Assembly: GCF_900104035.1 (NCBI RefSeq)
Contig: NZ_FNIT01000001.1
Span: 1-64,000 of the forward strand
DNA: 64,000 nt
From: Aureimonas jatrophae
GTDB taxonomy: Bacteria; Pseudomonadota; Alphaproteobacteria; Rhizobiales; Rhizobiaceae
Reading direction: 5' to 3'
Shown: one piece after another, positions 27,731 through 35,484 of the stretch
Layout of the letters: each line of letters begins with the position of its first letter
Numbering within the stretch: position 1 is the stretch's first letter
The notes under the pieces: generated by a model
Databases searched by the model: none
What the model saw: the letters and a program-made list of their open reading frames with translations, nothing else
Told to the model about the DNA's origin: nothing
Made by a program: the position numbers and the translations under genes

Positions 27731-27747
27731 ATGACGCATTGCGTCAT
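27731..27747. promoter_or_regulatory. Perfect palindrome in the argG upstream region
   Basis: ATGACGCA-T-TGCGTCAT has exact 8-base arms around one base, centred 38 bases before the argG start. It does not match the enterobacterial ARG box, so the regulator cannot be named. It could be an operator or a leader stem. Confidence 0.5.
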
Positions 27748-27789
27748 AGACCCAATCCGCTCCTGCGCAAGCCGACGCGGCGGGAAAGT

Positions 27790-27814
27790 CGCCGCGCGCG
27801 TGTCGCGCGCGGCG
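27790..27814 (-). terminator. GC-only hairpin after the small gene at 27822
   Basis: A perfect 11-pair stem of alternating C and G (27790-27800 with 27804-27814) and a 3-base loop lies directly after the stop codon on the minus strand. Only a short T stretch (ACTTTCCC) follows, so it is a probable but not textbook terminator. Confidence 0.55.
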
Positions 27815-27821
27815 CAGGCTG

Positions 27822-28037
27822 CTACTTGTTGGTACGGGCGTTGACGTTCGGCATGACGCCGCCGTTGGCGTTGGTGCCGTTGTCGACGTCGCCCTCGAAG
27901 GTCGACTCGCCCTCGATATCCTCGGGATCGGCGCCGGCCGCGGTCATGCCGCGCGACATGCCGATGCCAGGATTGCGCTCGAGGTCGTCGGTGGGCTTGA
28001 TGGCGCCGGGCGAGCCGGCCGCAAGATGCTTGCTCAT
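27822..28037 (-). CDS. Hypothetical small acidic protein, 71 aa
   Basis: I do not recognise a named family. The protein is hydrophilic, Gly/Asn/Asp-rich and probably disordered, with the stretch LERNPGIGMSRGM in the middle and GTNANGG near the end. An AGGGA ribosome site precedes ATG 28037 and a strong hairpin follows the stop, which supports a real gene. It is divergent from the LysE-type exporter. Small Gly/Asn-rich proteins of this type occur in rhizobia and relatives as stress-related proteins, but the function is unknown. Confidence 0.6.
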   Translation of the reverse strand: MSKHLAAGSPGAIKPTDDLERNPGIGMSRGMTAAGADPEDIEGESTFEGDVDNGTNANGGVMPNVNARTNK

Positions 28038-28183
28038 GACTGAAGTCCCTGTTCGAAGTTCAGGGGGCCAATGCGCGGCGGCGGCGATCGGTTGCGCGGC
28101 CCAGCCATCCTGTCGCAACTCTTGCCGCCGTCCGGTCTGTCGCGTTACGCAAGGGACGGTCCCCGCTTGAGGCTCGCCTTCCC

Positions 28184-28822
28184 ATGGATTTCCTGCCCGA
28201 CGCCCCTGCGATCCTTGCCTTCACGCTGGCTGCGGTGATCCTGACGATCACGCCGGGGCCGGACATGACGCTGTTTCTCGGACGCACGCTTTCCCACGGC
28301 CGGGCGGCCGGCTTTGCGGCCTATGCCGGTGCCTGCACGGGATCGCTGATCCACACGACGCTGGCCGCGCTCGGCCTGTCGGCGCTGCTGCACGCCTCGC
28401 CGGAAGCCTTTCTTGCGTTGAAGCTCGCGGGCGCGATCTATCTCGTCTGGCTGGCGATCGGTGCGATCCGACACGGCTCGAGCTTCTCGGTGGAGCGTAC
28501 GCGCGCCGCGCCCCTGCCGCTCCGGCGCCACTGGATGACGGGGATCGGCATCAACCTTCTGAACCCGAAGATCATCCTGTTCTTCGTGACCTTCCTGCCG
28601 CAGTTCGTGGCGGCCGGCGATCCGCACGCGGCCTCGAAGCTGTTCTTCTTCGGCATCTACTTCCTGGTCGTGGCGACGCCCATCACGATCGCCTTGATCC
28701 TGGCGGCGGACCGGATCGCGGCGGTTCTCAAGCGCCAGCCGCGCGTGATGCGGATGATCGACTACGTCTTCGCCAGCGTCTTCTCGGGGTTCGCGGCCCA
28801 TATCCTGCTCTCGCGCGCCTGA
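28184..28822 (+). CDS. LysE/RhtB-family amino-acid exporter
   Basis: This 212-residue inner-membrane protein has about six helices. Family blocks are LAAVILTITPGPDMTLFLGRTL near the N-terminus, GRAAGFAAYAGACTGSLIHT, and the central GIGINLLNPKIILFFVTFLPQFV with the Asn-Pro-Lys signature. It would export an amino acid or a related compound; members named RhtB export homoserine or threonine. The EamA-like gene starts 6 bases later, so the two form an exporter operon. Confidence 0.9.
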   Translation: MDFLPDAPAILAFTLAAVILTITPGPDMTLFLGRTLSHGRAAGFAAYAGACTGSLIHTTLAALGLSALLHASPEAFLALKLAGAIYLVWLAIGAIRHGSSFSVERTRAAPLPLRRHWMTGIGINLLNPKIILFFVTFLPQFVAAGDPHAASKLFFFGIYFLVVATPITIALILAADRIAAVLKRQPRVMRMIDYVFASVFSGFAAHILLSRA

Positions 28823-28828
28823 TCCGCG

Positions 28829-29248
28829 ATGGGTTGGCTGGGCTGGGCGCTTCTTTCGGCAAGCTTTGCCGCGTTGACGGCGATCTTCGGGAAGCTCGGC
28901 GTCGCAGGTGTCCCCTCGGACTACGCGACGTTCCTGAGAACGGCGGTGATCCTCGTCTTCGCGGGCTCCATCGTGGCCGCTACGGGCCAGTGGCGCTCGC
29001 CAGGCTCGCTTCCGGGGCGCACGCTTCTGTTTCTGCTTCTGTCGGGGCTGGCGACCGGGGCCTCGTGGCTTTGCTACTACCGCGCACTCCAGATCGGGCA
29101 GGCGGCCCAGGTCGCTCCGGTCGACAAACTATCGGTCGTTCTGGTCGCCGTGTTCGGCGTCCTGTTCCTTTCGGAACGCCTGAGCGCGGCGAACTGGGCC
29201 GGAATCCTGCTGATCGCGGCGGGTGCCGTCCTGGTGGCCTGGCGGTGA
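28829..29248 (+). CDS. EamA-type (DMT) half-size transporter
   Basis: This 139-residue protein has five predicted helices and a single EamA repeat (WALLSASFAALTAIFGKLGV ... APVDKLSVVLVAVFGVLFLSERLSAANWAGILLIAAG). Full-length EamA transporters have two such repeats; half-size members act as dimers, like SMR proteins. The substrate is unknown. It follows the LysE-type gene closely and converges on the GST gene with 4 bases between them. Confidence 0.85.
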   Translation: MGWLGWALLSASFAALTAIFGKLGVAGVPSDYATFLRTAVILVFAGSIVAATGQWRSPGSLPGRTLLFLLLSGLATGASWLCYYRALQIGQAAQVAPVDKLSVVLVAVFGVLFLSERLSAANWAGILLIAAGAVLVAWR

Positions 29249-29252
29249 CGGG

Positions 29253-29912
29253 TCAGGCGTAGGCGTAGGGGCCGCCGCGCTCGATGGCCCGGCGATAGGC
29301 GGGGCGCGCGTGAATGCGTGCGAGGAAGTCCGGGATGTGCGAGCGCAGGCCGATGCCGATGCGCGATGCGGCGGCCTCCATCGGAAAGCTCATCATGATG
29401 TCGGCCGCCGTGAACTCCGGGCCCGCGAACCAGCCGCTTTCCCGCAGCGTCGAATCCCAGTAATCGAAGTGCCTCTCCAGACGCGGCTTCGTCAGGCGCT
29501 GGTCGACCGCCGCCATCGCCGCCGAGAGGATCGGGCGCACGAAGATCGGCGCGTTCTCCGGGATGCGCGAGAGAACGAGCTTCAGGAAGAGCGGCGGCAT
29601 GGCCGAGCCCTCCGCGTAGTGCAGGAAGTGCTGGTAGCGCAGGCCGTCCGGCGAGCCCTCGGGCGGTTGAAGCCGGCCTCGCCCGTGCGTGTGAAGGATA
29701 TAGGTGACGATCGCCCCGGTCTCGGCGAGAACGAGACCCGCTTCCTCCAGAACCGGCGACGTTCCCAGCGGATGAACGGCGCGTAGCTCCGGCGGCGCCG
29801 TCAGATCGGCCTGGCGCTTGTAGCGTTTCACCTCGTACGGGAGGCCGAGCTCCTCGAGAAGCCACAGGACGCGCTGCGAGCGCGAGTTCTCTAGGTGGTG
29901 AATCGTCAGCAT
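29253..29912 (-). CDS. Glutathione S-transferase
   Basis: This 219-residue protein has an N-terminal thioredoxin-like domain (MLTIHHLENSRSQRVLWLLEELGLPYEVKRY; key pieces HHLENSRSQR and LEELGLPYE), with the GSH-site block HPLGTSPVLEE and the Glu-Thr-Gly of LAETGAIVTYIL. A helical C-terminal domain (about 85-215) carries the EFTAADIMMSFPME capping motif. It conjugates or reduces substrates with glutathione in the cytoplasm; the exact substrate is unknown. The start ATG 29912 was chosen over 30029, because the extra 39 residues overlap the BrnA-like gene and look non-coding. Confidence 0.9.
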   Translation of the reverse strand: MLTIHHLENSRSQRVLWLLEELGLPYEVKRYKRQADLTAPPELRAVHPLGTSPVLEEAGLVLAETGAIVTYILHTHGRGRLQPPEGSPDGLRYQHFLHYAEGSAMPPLFLKLVLSRIPENAPIFVRPILSAAMAAVDQRLTKPRLERHFDYWDSTLRESGWFAGPEFTAADIMMSFPMEAAASRIGIGLRSHIPDFLARIHARPAYRRAIERGGPYAYA

Positions 29913-29953
29913 GGCGTCCAAGTATGGCGCCGACCGGTCGCGGCGAGGGCCGG

Positions 29954-30175
29954 TCAGGCCTTTCCGGCGGCCCGCGCGAGCGCATCCGCCATGCGGTCCT
30001 GCCAGCCCGGGCCCTCTTCCTGAAACCATTCGACCACGGCGGCATCGACGCGCAACGTCACCTGCTCGCGGCGCCCGGGTATCGCCGGCGTTTCCTTGAC
30101 GCGTTCCGGCTTGGCGGTCGCCGCCTTGAAGGCGGCTTCAGCGGCGTCGCGCGGGTTCGTGGGGCGTCGGGTCAT
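29954..30175 (-). CDS. BrnA-like antitoxin, no toxin partner seen
   Basis: This 73-residue protein ends with the BrnA-type ribbon-helix-helix segment REQVTLRVDAAVVEWFQEEGPGW (key pieces VTLRVD and WFQEEGPGWQDRM). In canonical type II modules BrnA neutralises the RNase BrnT, whose gene normally lies just upstream. Here the neighbours are a GST and a DUF1236 gene, so the antitoxin is solitary. AAGGA sits 7 bases before ATG 30175. It may act as a stand-alone DNA-binding repressor. Confidence 0.75.
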   Translation of the reverse strand: MTRRPTNPRDAAEAAFKAATAKPERVKETPAIPGRREQVTLRVDAAVVEWFQEEGPGWQDRMADALARAAGKA

Positions 30176-30245
30176 GGCATGTCCTTCTGGGAACGAATGG
30201 CGGGACGGTCGTAGCGAGCCGTGCGGCACCGCGGCAAGGCCGCGT

Positions 30246-30294
30246 TGTTTTATTGGCGAAGCCGCCGGGAACCGGACACGCGTCCGGATGTTCT
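30246..30294. other. Nested inverted repeat, structured element of unknown role
   Basis: An inner stem CCGGAC-ACGC-GTCCGG (30276-30291 region) is nested in an outer repeat GCCGCC ... GGGCGGC. It lies between the divergent BrnA-like and DUF1236 genes. Minus-strand bases next to it superficially resemble a tRNA T-arm (GTGTCCGGTTCCC), but the TTCGA core is absent. Confidence 0.35.
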
Positions 30295-30333
30295 GGGCGG
30301 CACAGGGACATTTCGACACACGGACGTCAAACC

Positions 30334-30774
30334 ATGCGCAAGATGCTTCTTTCCGCAGCTGCCTTCGCCCTTATCGCCGGCGCTGCGCAGGCGCAGACCA
30401 CGGTCGTCACGACGCAGCAAAAGCCGAGCGAGGGCGAGCAGGCTGCCGGCACGCTGGCCGGCACGGGCACAGGCGCGGTTGCCGGCGCGCTGGTCGGCGG
30501 ACCGGTGGGTGCGGTGGTCGGCGGCGTCGCCGGCACGGTGATCGGCGGCGCAGCCGCCAGCGCGCCCGAGGAGGTCCGCACCTACGTGACGCAGAACCCG
30601 ACGACTCCGGTCGTCGTCCAGGGCGACATCGCGGACGGCTACACGGTTCCCGAGACCGTGACGCTGACGCCGGTGCCGAGCGATCCGGAGTACGCCTACT
30701 TCTACGCGGGCGACAACCGCCCGGTGATCGTCAGCAAGGCCGACCGCAAGGTCGTCTACATCGTTCGCGACTGA
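30334..30774 (+). CDS. DUF1236 family secreted protein
   Basis: This 146-residue protein has a Sec signal peptide at 1-21 (AFALIAGAAQAQ) and a glycine-rich hydrophobic segment (about 43-82, GTGAVAGALVGGPVGAVVGG) resembling glycine-zipper membrane or outer-membrane-associated proteins. The C-terminal DUF1236 block follows: YTVPETVTLTPVPSDPEYAYFYAGDNRPVIVSKADRKVVYIVR (key pieces VPETVTLTPV and KVVYIVR). It should be periplasmic or envelope-associated. Function is unknown. A bidirectional terminator follows. Confidence 0.85.
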   Translation: MRKMLLSAAAFALIAGAAQAQTTVVTTQQKPSEGEQAAGTLAGTGTGAVAGALVGGPVGAVVGGVAGTVIGGAAASAPEEVRTYVTQNPTTPVVVQGDIADGYTVPETVTLTPVPSDPEYAYFYAGDNRPVIVSKADRKVVYIVRD

Positions 30775-30801
30775 TCCCAGCCGCATCGATCGATCGATCG
30801 T

Positions 30802-30836
30802 CGTCGCCCCGGCCTATCCGTCAGGTCGGGGCGACG
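30802..30836. terminator. Bidirectional terminator between DUF1236 gene and the convergent membrane-protein gene
   Basis: A 13-pair stem (30802-30814 with 30824-30836, one G-T pair) has a 9-base loop. The stop codon of the minus-strand gene lies in the loop. A short (ATCG)4 repeat precedes the stem at 30784-30799. T-rich bases follow on the plus side (TCGTTTCG). Confidence 0.6.
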
Positions 30837-31258
30837 TCGTTTCGCAGAACCGCGCGCCGACGCCAGCGTCCCGCACCGTTGCCCGCCACGAGCCAGTAGA
30901 CGAGGCCGAAGGCGAGGCCCGCGACGGCAAGGGCCGTCTCGACGCTGTTGGGGGCGCCGGCGGTCATCCGACCCACGATGACACCGCCCAGGGCGCCCAG
31001 GGCGGCGTGAAGCAGGAGCGAGCGCCAGCCGACGATCTCGCTCGCCACCATGAACAAGCCCCAGGGCACCAGCGCGACACTGCCGACCTGCGCGCATTGC
31101 GTCATGTAGCCCACCGCCAGCTCGGCGATCACGAACGGATCCTCCAGCGAGCCGGGCGGCAGATCGAGGAACGGCCAGAGCAAGGCGAAGCCCGCGGCGA
31201 AGCAGGCCGCCACGAAGCCAAGCGGGATCAGGAACAGGAAACGGAAGACGGTGCGCAT
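30821..31258 (-). CDS. Hypothetical membrane protein, four helices
   Basis: This 145-residue protein has four hydrophobic segments (about 5-27, 52-72, 80-100 and 108-125) and a basic C-terminus (RWRRRAVLR). No family could be named. It lies 46 bases downstream of rlmN on the same strand and may be transcribed with it. Confidence 0.65.
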   Translation of the reverse strand: MRTVFRFLFLIPLGFVAACFAAGFALLWPFLDLPPGSLEDPFVIAELAVGYMTQCAQVGSVALVPWGLFMVASEIVGWRSLLLHAALGALGGVIVGRMTAGAPNSVETALAVAGLAFGLVYWLVAGNGAGRWRRRAVLRNDVAPT

Positions 31259-31304
31259 CGGCGGGCAGAGTAGGGCTGCGACCCCCGCTCGACCAGCCGG
31301 TGCT

Positions 31305-32516
31305 TCACTCCGCGACGGCGGCCGCGAGGGCCAGCCGGTCGCCCTTCTTCATGCGCTCGGACTCGGACTTCAGCTGCCCGCACGCCGCAAAGATGTCGCG
31401 CCCCCGCGGCGTGCGGATCGGGGAAGCGTAGCCCGCCTGGTTCACGAGGTCCGCGAAGCGCTCGATCTGGTCCCAGTCCGAGCACTCGTAGGGCGAGCCC
31501 GGCCAGGGGTTGAACGGGATCAGATTGATCTTGGCGGGAATGCCGCGAAGAAGCTTCACGAGCTGGCGCGCATCGTCGAGCGAATCGTTGACGCCCTTCA
31601 GCATCACGTACTCGAACGTGATGCGCCGCGCGTTGGACAGGCCGGGATAGCTGCGGCAGGCCTCCATCAGCTCGGCGATGGGGTACTTCTTATTGATCGG
31701 CACCAGCACGTTGCGCAGCTCGTCGGTCACCGCGTGAAGCGAGATCGCGAGCATCACGCCCATCTCCTCGCCGGTGCGTCCGATCATCGGCACGACGCCC
31801 GAGGTGGACAGCGTGATGCGGCGCTTCGACAGCGCCAGGCCATCGCCGTCCGACATCACCGCGATCGCCTGGGCGACGTTGTCGTAGTTGTAGAGGGGCT
31901 CACCCATGCCCATCATCACGACGTTCGACACGAGGCGTCCCTCGGACGGAACGATCGCGCCCTGGGGCGTGGCGGCGTCCGGGAAGTCGCCGAGGCGTTC
32001 GCGGGCCGTCAGCAGCTGGCCGACGATCTCGCCCGGCTCGAGGTTGCGCACGAGGCGCTGCGTGCCGGTGTGGCAGAAGGTGCAGGTCAGCGTGCAGCCG
32101 ACCTGGCTGGAGACGCAGAGCGTGCCGCGCCCTTCTTCCGGGATATAGACGGTCTCGATCTCGACCGGGCGGCCGGCGCCGCGCGCGGGAAAGCGGAACA
32201 GCCACTTGCGCGTGCCGTCCACCGAGATCTGCTCCTCGACGATCTCCGGCCGCTCGATTTCGAAATGTTCGGCGAGGAGTTGGCGCAGGTCCTTCGAGAC
32301 GTTGCGCATATCGGCGAAGTCCTTGACGCCGCGCACGTAGAGCCAGTGCCACAGCTGCTGGACGCGCATCTTGGCCTGACGCTCGGGGATGCCGGCTTCC
32401 ACCAGCGCCGTGGCCATCGCCTCGCGCGACAGGCCCAGCAGCGACCGACGTGATGGGGCGGCGGCGGCGGCGGGCGGGCGAGGGGCAAGAACGGCGTGGT
32501 CGATCGCGGCGCTCAT
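31305..32516 (-). CDS. rlmN: Dual-specificity rRNA/tRNA adenine-C2 methyltransferase RlmN
   Basis: This 403-residue radical-SAM enzyme methylates C2 of A2503 in 23S rRNA and A37 of some tRNAs. The 4Fe-4S cluster is bound by Cys141, Cys145 and Cys148 (GCTLTCTFC). The methyl-carrying cysteine pair corresponds to Cys134 (TLCVSSQ) and the C-terminal Cys in AACGQL. Further family blocks are [13 protein letters not shown] and [18 protein letters not shown] ribosome site precedes ATG 32516; the longer ORF start at 32594 is rejected. The final 20 residues ([15 protein letters not shown]) are usual for alphaproteobacterial members. Confidence 0.95.
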   Translation of the reverse strand: MSAAIDHAVLAPRPPAAAAAPSRRSLLGLSREAMATALVEAGIPERQAKMRVQQLWHWLYVRGVKDFADMRNVSKDLRQLLAEHFEIERPEIVEEQISVDGTRKWLFRFPARGAGRPVEIETVYIPEEGRGTLCVSSQVGCTLTCTFCHTGTQRLVRNLEPGEIVGQLLTARERLGDFPDAATPQGAIVPSEGRLVSNVVMMGMGEPLYNYDNVAQAIAVMSDGDGLALSKRRITLSTSGVVPMIGRTGEEMGVMLAISLHAVTDELRNVLVPINKKYPIAELMEACRSYPGLSNARRITFEYVMLKGVNDSLDDARQLVKLLRGIPAKINLIPFNPWPGSPYECSDWDQIERFADLVNQAGYASPIRTPRGRDIFAACGQLKSESERMKKGDRLALAAAVAE

Positions 32517-32636
32517 CGGGATGACCTTCGGGCGGGCGGCGCGAGGCTTCGCGCGGCATGAAAACGTCGAGAATGGCTCAAGGATCGCCGACACATGAGC
32601 GCAAACGATCGGAATCGCAAGCGTCGGGCACGAAAA

Positions 32637-32668
32637 AGGGGCGCCGGCGGACAGCCGCCGACGCCCCT
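32637..32668 (-). terminator. Terminator of the IalB-like gene
   Basis: A 14-position stem (32637-32650 with 32655-32668, one mismatch), a 4-base loop and five T residues on the minus strand follow the stop codon of the gene at 32689 by 20 bases. This is a clear intrinsic terminator. Confidence 0.85.
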
Positions 32669-32688
32669 CGAACCGCTCGACGGTGGTC

Positions 32689-33192
32689 TTACTTGCAGGT
32701 CGCGATGGAGTTCAGCGCCGCCGTCACGCCAGCCAGAGAATAGGTGTAGTTGGTGGCCGTACCACGCTGCGAGGTGGCATCCACCTTCATCGCCTTGCCG
32801 GCCTTGAGCGCTGCGACGAGTTGCGGCTCTTCGGCGGCGTTCTCCATCCATGCGCTTTCGCCGCGCGTGAACATGTTGAACTTCTTGCCGTCGACATCGA
32901 CCACGACCTTCGAACCCTCGCGCAAGGGGTAGCCCATGACGACCTGCGGCTCGTAGGACGAGCGGGCACCCGGCTTCTGCGACACGAGGAAGAAGATGTC
33001 GCCATGATCGACCGACGCGGGCTGCATGGTCTTGGGCGTGGTCAGGACGTAGCAGACCTTGGCACCGTTCTGGTCGTAGGAGTAGCTGCCCCAGTCGTTG
33101 TACTGGCTCATGCGGGTGGGCGTCTGCGCCGCTCCCGCCGCAGCGCCGGACAGGGCGAGCATCGCAACCGCCATCATGAGAACCTGTTTCAT
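32689..33192 (-). CDS. Invasion-associated locus B (IalB) family protein
   Basis: This 167-residue secreted protein has a signal peptide at 1-22 ([13 protein letters not shown]). The mature part has the IalB-type beta-rich layout: [29 protein letters not shown], the middle [34 protein letters not shown] (key pieces GYPLREGS and [12 protein letters not shown]), and a C-terminal Cys in SIATCK that may pair with the first Cys. The family was named in Bartonella but is widespread in non-pathogenic rhizobia, so virulence is not implied. It should be periplasmic. Confidence 0.87.
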   Translation of the reverse strand: MKQVLMMAVAMLALSGAAAGAAQTPTRMSQYNDWGSYSYDQNGAKVCYVLTTPKTMQPASVDHGDIFFLVSQKPGARSSYEPQVVMGYPLREGSKVVVDVDGKKFNMFTRGESAWMENAAEEPQLVAALKAGKAMKVDATSQRGTATNYTYSLAGVTAALNSIATCK

Positions 33193-33515
33193 GGGAGCTC
33201 GTCTCCTCCAGCTCGTGCGTCAGTCGAAATCGGGCCCGCTCGCGCCAGGGGCGCGGGCGCAGCGGGAATTGCGCCCGAAGCTTGACCGAAGAGCCCTTAA
33301 ACCAGGGTAAACGGATCGGAAATTCGACGTCTCGAATACGACCGGACGCGGGAGCGCACGGGTTTCGAGGCGCATCGGCACCGGTCTCGTCGCCTGGGGC
33401 GGGGCTTGTGCAGAACCCATCAGCCTTGCCCGGACGGACCAACGCGAGGAACCGGACGAATGGGGCGCGAGTGGGGCGGGCGGGAAGTGGAATCCCCGTC
33501 AGCCCGTCCCGACCC
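33193..33515. other. Non-coding stretch between the IalB-like and DUF1232 genes
   Basis: These 323 bases contain the ialB upstream region and the sequence 3' of the DUF1232 gene. A partial CtrA-type site lies at 33297-33311 (TTAA-N7-TAAA). I saw no ORF with a ribosome site and no tRNA. Confidence 0.4.
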
Positions 33516-33962
33516 TCAGGCCGAATGCGGCTCCTCGCCGACGTTTTCCTCCAGCGTTCGCCGCGCCTTCTCGTAATGCTCCGGTCGGATGTTGGAGCGA
33601 ACTGCCGTGAAGGCGGCCATCAGCACTGCCGCATCGTCGGCGAAGCCGATGCCGGCCAGGATGTCGGGGATCGCATCGAAGGGCAGGACGAAGTAGGCGA
33701 GCGCCGCCAGGAGGATGCCGCGCGAAGCGGTGGGCGTGCGCGGGTCCAGCGCGCAATGGTAGGAGGCGACCACATCCTCCATGAAGGGGATGTGGCGCAA
33801 CGCCCGCTTCAGCGTTCCCATGAACCCCCGGCGCACGCGCGTTTCCTGCCGACGCTGCTCCTCGGCATCGCCTGGAAGCAGGATCTCGCCCGTCAGCCCT
33901 TCGCGCAGCGCAGGCCGGGTGTCGGACGGTGCCGATGCGCTGAACTCCTCGTCCGTCGCCAT
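33516..33962 (-). CDS. YkvA/DUF1232 family protein
   Basis: This 148-residue protein has the DUF1232 hallmark near 90-115, YFVLPFDAIPDILAGIGFADDAAVL, which forms a hydrophobic hairpin. The flanking regions are charged and helical. The family has no established function. The N-terminal 45 residues are acidic and variable. It ends with the helical segment YEKARRTLEENVGEE. Confidence 0.87.
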   Translation of the reverse strand: MATDEEFSASAPSDTRPALREGLTGEILLPGDAEEQRRQETRVRRGFMGTLKRALRHIPFMEDVVASYHCALDPRTPTASRGILLAALAYFVLPFDAIPDILAGIGFADDAAVLMAAFTAVRSNIRPEHYEKARRTLEENVGEEPHSA

Positions 33963-34038
33963 GCCGGTGGCTCCTTATCTCGTCGATCGACCCGCACCCA
34001 TATGGGCTGCGGTCCCCCGGCGGTCAAAGGCGGATGCG

Positions 34039-34623
34039 TCAGGCCGGCAGGTCGGCCAGAGCGCCGGCTCCCTGCACCGCCACTGGACGATCCTGCAGCG
34101 AGAAGGCCTCCTCCATGACATAGGGGCCGCCGCCCACCGAGTCGCGCGACGAGAACAGGACGAAGCGACCGACCGCAAAGGGCGGCGTGCGGAAGTCGCC
34201 GCGGCCCGCCAGATATCGCGCCACCTCCTCGCTCTTGGGGTTGCGCAGGCGAGCCAGCGTCACGTGCGGCGTGAAGCGGCGTGCATCGGCGGGCAGGCCG
34301 AGCCGCTTGGCGATACGGTCGATCTCCGCCGCCAGAAGCTCGAGCGGCTGGAGCGGCTCGGCGCGTGCGTAGATCGCGTGCGGCTTGCGCGAGCCGAAGG
34401 CATCGAGACCCCGCAGCGTCAACTGGAAGGCGGGACGGCGCACGCGGTCCAGGGCGGCCACGAGTTCGTCCGCGGTACGTGGGTCGATGTCGCCGAAGAA
34501 GCGCAGCGTCAGGTGGTAGTTTTCGGGCTCGATCCAGCGGGCCGACGGAAGGCCTCCGCGCAGGAGCGACAGGGACAGGGCGGCGTCGCGTGGAATCTCG
34601 AGGGCGGCGAAGAGGCGAGGCAT
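34039..34623 (-). CDS. thpR: RNA 2',3'-cyclic phosphodiesterase ThpR
   Basis: This 194-residue 2H phosphoesterase opens RNA 2',3'-cyclic phosphates (and can join tRNA half-molecules in vitro). Two HXTX motifs are present: H37-L-T39-L and H120-V-T122-L. It begins MPRLFAALEIP, as usual for the family. Length is normal. The start ATG 34623 was chosen; a very long in-frame ORF extends upstream on this strand but is not a gene. The next gene (GNAT) is divergent. Confidence 0.93.
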   Translation of the reverse strand: MPRLFAALEIPRDAALSLSLLRGGLPSARWIEPENYHLTLRFFGDIDPRTADELVAALDRVRRPAFQLTLRGLDAFGSRKPHAIYARAEPLQPLELLAAEIDRIAKRLGLPADARRFTPHVTLARLRNPKSEEVARYLAGRGDFRTPPFAVGRFVLFSSRDSVGGGPYVMEEAFSLQDRPVAVQGAGALADLPA

Positions 34624-34787
34624 GAAGACGGGTCCTTTCCCATGGAAGGGGGACGTCTCGCCCGTGCCGTGCGCTCTGGCCCGGCGCCGGGGTGAGCGGC
34701 CGTGTGCCTGTGTTGCGGAAAGAGTTTCATCACCACCCCGCGACTTCAAGGGGATGCATGGGTGCCATGCACAGAAACCGATGGACT

Positions 34788-34804
34788 GTTGTGCGCTGCA
34801 CAAC
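34788..34804. promoter_or_regulatory. Perfect inverted repeat upstream of the GNAT gene
   Basis: GTTGTGC-GCT-GCACAAC has exact 7-base arms and lies 59 bases before ATG 34864. The TGCGCTGCA core is similar to sites reported for PhaR, the PHA-granule regulator of alphaproteobacteria; this is a weak comparison made from memory of the motif. Confidence 0.4.
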
Positions 34805-34863
34805 CATCTGAAGAGCAGGCCTAGACGACGTCTTGCGCTGCTCGAAGTCTTGCTGCCGAAGTC

Positions 34864-35469
34864 ATGTCTATCGATCTTCTGACCGGAACCGATCTCGATC
34901 TCGACGCCTCGCGGGCTCATCAGCGCCAGCTGACGGCGAAGGATGCGGTGCGCTTTCGCGATCATCTCCTGCGCCTCGATGCGAACGCGCGTCGCCTGCG
35001 CTTCGGCGGTGCCGTGAACGAGCACTTCATTGCCGCCTATGCGGTGCGGGTTCTCGAAACGGCGACGGTGCTGGGACTGTTCGTCGATGGCGAGCTGCGC
35101 GGCGCCGCCGAGCTGCATGGGCTGGATCGCGGTGGCGAGCGGGCTGAGGTCGCGTTCAGTCTGGAAGCGTCCTGCCGTGGCGCGGGTTTCGGGCGCCTCC
35201 TGTTTGCAAACCTGCAGCGCGTCGCTCAACGCAAGGGCCTGCGCGAGCTCGTTTTCCAGTGCCTTGCCGAGAACCGCGCCATGCTGGCGATCGGGCGCCG
35301 GGCCGGTGCGCAGCTCCGCTTCGAGGGCGGCGAGGCTCATGCGAGCGTGACGCTGCGCCCCCTGGCTGTCGCCCCGCCGCGCAAGGTCGAGGCCACCGCG
35401 GCCGCAGCAAGGCGCGGCGTCGAAAGCCTTCTCGGCCATCTGAGCGCAGGCGAGGCCGCGCTCAGCTGA
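34864..35469 (+). CDS. GNAT-family acetyltransferase
   Basis: This 201-residue protein has the GNAT fold. Acetyl-CoA-binding motif A reads VAFSLEASCRGAGFGRLLFANLQRVAQRKG (Q/R-x-x-G-x-G/A at RGAGFG). It starts with a region that resembles the PA4866-like or Lrp-type group, DAVRFRDHLLRLDANARRLRFGG. The target amine or protein is unknown. A conserved Arg/Ala-rich C-terminal extension follows the fold. A 17-base inverted repeat sits in the promoter region. Confidence 0.85.
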   Translation: MSIDLLTGTDLDLDASRAHQRQLTAKDAVRFRDHLLRLDANARRLRFGGAVNEHFIAAYAVRVLETATVLGLFVDGELRGAAELHGLDRGGERAEVAFSLEASCRGAGFGRLLFANLQRVAQRKGLRELVFQCLAENRAMLAIGRRAGAQLRFEGGEAHASVTLRPLAVAPPRKVEATAAAARRGVESLLGHLSAGEAALS

Positions 35470-35484
35470 TCAGCGCCTCAAGGC

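Noticed and set aside
30230-30320. Possible tRNA on the minus strand
   Set aside because: The T-loop core TTCGA is missing, and no acceptor or anticodon arm can be folded upstream, so it is reported only as an inverted repeat.
30784-30799. (ATCG)4 tandem repeat
   Set aside because: It is short, lies before a terminator and has no sign of a functional role.
33282-34118. Open frame through the IalB / DUF1232 intergenic stretch
   Set aside because: It runs across a non-coding gap and antisense to the DUF1232 gene, without a ribosome site or a family match.
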